A stretch of DNA of 7,613 bases from Candidatus Odinarchaeota archaeon (GTDB lineage Archaea; Asgardarchaeota; Baldrarchaeia; Baldrarchaeales; DXJG01): positions 1-7,613 of the forward strand of contig JAGGSW010000029.1 of NCBI GenBank assembly GCA_021158895.1, given 5' to 3'. Below, piece after piece: positions 6,232-7,613 of this stretch (the stretch's first letter is position 1; each line of letters starts with the position of its first letter). A model generated the notes under the pieces. The model did not search any database and was not told the DNA's origin. It saw only the letters and a list, made by a program, of their open reading frames with translations. Made by a program: the position numbers and the translations under genes.

Positions 6232-7266
6232 ATGAAGTGTAAAATGGTTGAACAAGGTTACGAGCCGGGTAAATGTGCAACCATAATGCCTGATGGAAGC
6301 ATTAAACCTGCTTGTAAGGCTGTTTTGAAAAAGGAAAAGGGCTTGTGGTATCGTGTTATTAAGGCAGCTCATCTAAGTAGGCCTGAACACTATTTTAGTA
6401 TTTATATGAGTGGCTGTAATCATAATTGTTTAAAATGTCATTCAGCAGAGTTTTCCCAACGCTTTAATGGACATTGGATGTCAACTGAGGAAATTGCCGA
6501 GATGGTTGCTGAATACGAGAAGCATGTAACTGTTCGGGAACCTAGAGAAAGGGTAACTATGTGGCATGCAACAGATCTATGCCGCTCATGTGGTTCTTGT
6601 ATTCTTCAGGGCACAAGAGGCCCTCTGTGCCCGAATAAATTAAGTGTTGAACAGGTTGTTTTGAGCCCTCAAGGCTTTGGTCCTGCAAGGAATATTTGTG
6701 CATATACTGGTGGAGATCTTGCATGTTGCACAGAATTCTACGCTCAGTTAACAGAGAAAATAAAAGAGCAATGTAAGAAAATGTGGGTGCTTTTTGAAAC
6801 AAACGGGTTTGCATTAACACCTGAGAATCTAGATGTGCTTAAAGCTGCTGGAGTAGACGGATTTTGGCTAGATATTAAAGCATATAGTGAGAATGTTTAT
6901 AGAAAGTTGTGTGGAACGTCTAATAAAACTGTTTTGGATTCTCCGGCTGAGATTTTGGATAGGGGATTCGTTTTAGAAGTTTTAAGTTTATATATCCCTG
7001 GATGGGTTGAAATTGATGAGCTTGAAAAAATAGCGTCACATCTAGCTGATGTGGATCCAAATATTCCTTTTACGCTTTTAGCCTTTTTCCCAGCCTACAA
7101 ACTAAAGCATGTAAGATCTCCAACACTACATGAAATGTTAAAAGCCTACTTCACCATCAAAAAGTATCTTAGGGATGTTAAGCTTGGAAATTGCCATATT
7201 TTTGCTAAAACCGAGGAAGACTGGAAGACGTTGATAGCAATGATTGGAAAAGAAGCAATAGGATAA
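6232..7266 (+). CDS. PflA-like radical SAM protein with extra Fe-S-type cysteine cluster
   Basis: This 344-residue radical SAM protein resembles pyruvate formate-lyase activating enzymes (COG1180-like). Its cluster motif is CNHNCLKC (Cys62, Cys66, Cys69) within SIYMSGCNHNCLKCHSAEFS. The SAM-binding TGGDL (159-163) corresponds to the usual GGE motif, followed by LFETNGF (187-193) and WLDIKAYSENVYRKLCG (212-228), all typical of activases. Between the cluster motif and TGGDL sits an insertion with CxxCxxC-x9-CP (Cys117, 120, 123, 133), likely a second Fe-S site. Further cysteines lie at 3, 15 and 28 before the barrel and at 156, 165 and 166. No glycyl-radical enzyme is present in the window, so the substrate is unknown and "activating enzyme" should be read as a fold resemblance. 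No clear SD precedes the ATG, which fits a leaderless start. It is divergent from the FrhB-like gene and 57 bases before the next radical SAM gene. Confidence 0.85.
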   Translation: MKCKMVEQGYEPGKCATIMPDGSIKPACKAVLKKEKGLWYRVIKAAHLSRPEHYFSIYMSGCNHNCLKCHSAEFSQRFNGHWMSTEEIAEMVAEYEKHVTVREPRERVTMWHATDLCRSCGSCILQGTRGPLCPNKLSVEQVVLSPQGFGPARNICAYTGGDLACCTEFYAQLTEKIKEQCKKMWVLFETNGFALTPENLDVLKAAGVDGFWLDIKAYSENVYRKLCGTSNKTVLDSPAEILDRGFVLEVLSLYIPGWVEIDELEKIASHLADVDPNIPFTLLAFFPAYKLKHVRSPTLHEMLKAYFTIKKYLRDVKLGNCHIFAKTEEDWKTLIAMIGKEAIG

Positions 7267-7323
7267 CTAACCTACAAATATTGAAAAATTCTCGGACAGA
7301 AATTACGTGGTTGGGATGCTAAC

Positions 7324-7389
7324 ATGGTTAAAGAAATTTTTGTTAAAACGATTTTAAATAAACATAAAGTGAGAAATTCATGGTTTTAG
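7324..7389 (+). pseudogene. Frameshifted N-terminal segment of an SPL-family radical SAM gene
   Basis: ATG at 7324 opens a 21-codon frame reading MVKEIFVKTILNKHKVRNSW plus F, ending at TAG 7387-7389. This aligns by eye with the N-terminus of the SPL-like protein at 4052-4861 (MKIREIAVKSILSKSRI). The text that should follow it in this family continues in the -1 frame (LDDYSLNPYE). Adding one T to the run TTTT at 7384-7387 would join the two frames as ...NSWFLDDYSLNPYE. An in-frame TGA at 7282-7284 rules out a longer upstream start. Whether this is a real mutation, an assembly error or a translated overlap cannot be told from one sequence. Confidence 0.6.
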
Positions 7390-7613
7390 ATGATTACTCT
7401 TTAAATCCCTACGAAGTTTGTGCTTTTAATTGTGTTTTTTGCTATATTAGGGATAGTAAATATGGGGAGAACATGGAGAAAGTTTTGTCGGTGAGGGTTA
7501 ATGCTTGTCAGTTATTGGAAAAGGAGTTGTTAAGAAGGGCGAGAAAAGGAGAACACGGGTTTATTGCTATTTCTTCATCGACAGAAGCTTGGCAGCCTAT
7601 AGAGGAAAAATAT
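7380..7613 (+). CDS. SPL-family radical SAM protein, 3' end beyond window, N-terminus frameshifted
   Basis: ATG at 7380 opens a frame that is still open after 78 codons at the window edge. It carries the radical SAM motif CxxxCxxC at Cys14, Cys18 and Cys21 (NPYEVCAFNCVFCYIRDSKY), then VLSVRVNACQLLEKE and FIAISSSTEAWQPIEEKY. These align with DIKINAPTVL and ILISSVTDAYQPLERRY of the SPL-like protein on the minus strand, so the two are paralogues of the COG1533 group, though of a different subfamily. Family members normally begin about 22 residues earlier. That part is encoded at 7324-7386 in another frame, and the present ATG overlaps the end of that frame by ten bases. A GTGAG at 7369-7373, six bases before the ATG, could allow internal or coupled initiation, so a shortened but cluster-competent protein is possible. 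Substrate unknown; no Cys occupies the SPL hydrogen-donor position (ISSSTE). Confidence 0.75.
   Translation, partial: MVLDDYSLNPYEVCAFNCVFCYIRDSKYGENMEKVLSVRVNACQLLEKELLRRARKGEHGFIAISSSTEAWQPIEEKY

Noticed and set aside
6557..6820. Minus-strand 87-codon ORF inside the PflA-like gene
   Set aside because: It is antisense to the cysteine insertion and the TGGDL region of a real gene, with no independent support.
7316..7357. ATG at 7316 as an alternative start near the last gene
   Set aside because: It is in a different frame and ends after 13 codons without resemblance to the family.

Overview
The window is an AT-rich stretch of an archaeal chromosome. The archaeal call rests on four things. 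An NMD3-type protein occurs, a family known only from archaea and eukaryotes. A FrhB-type F420 hydrogenase/dehydrogenase beta subunit and two archaeal-type SPL-fold radical SAM proteins are present. TATA-like boxes sit at the expected distance from starts, and exact Shine-Dalgarno (SD) sequences precede TTG starts. The gene mix would suit an uncultivated TACK-type anaerobe such as a Bathyarchaeia member, but that placement is inference and no marker here settles it.

Layout. 1-75 carries the first 25 codons of an unidentified minus-strand gene. 76-317 is a divergent intergenic region holding a perfect palindrome, a second hairpin-forming inverted repeat and a strong TATA-like box. 318-3158 is a tight two-gene operon encoding TldD (metal-binding subunit) and TldE/PmbA (subunit without the metal motif), which together form a TldD/E metalloprotease. 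3248-4015 is an NMD3-like zinc protein with an ambiguous start, either GTG or a CTG ideally spaced from its SD. It converges on 4052-4861 (minus), an SPL/COG1533-family radical SAM protein. 5025-6125 (minus) is a FrhB-like iron-sulfur flavoprotein, transcribed divergently from 6232-7266, a PflA-like radical SAM enzyme with additional cysteines. A second SPL-family radical SAM gene begins at 7324 and runs off the window. Its N-terminus and its Fe-S core are in different frames, separated by an apparent one-base deletion in a T run.

How the parts fit. The left part is protein processing (TldD/E) and ribosome biogenesis (NMD3). The right part, from about 4050 on, is a concentration of Fe-S redox and radical chemistry: two SPL-fold proteins flank a divergent pair of FrhB-like reductase and PflA-like radical SAM enzyme. 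The pair could be functionally linked, with the FrhB-like protein supplying low-potential electrons to the radical SAM cluster, but this is a hypothesis from gene order and domain content. No tRNA, rRNA, CRISPR array, transposase or insertion sequence was seen.
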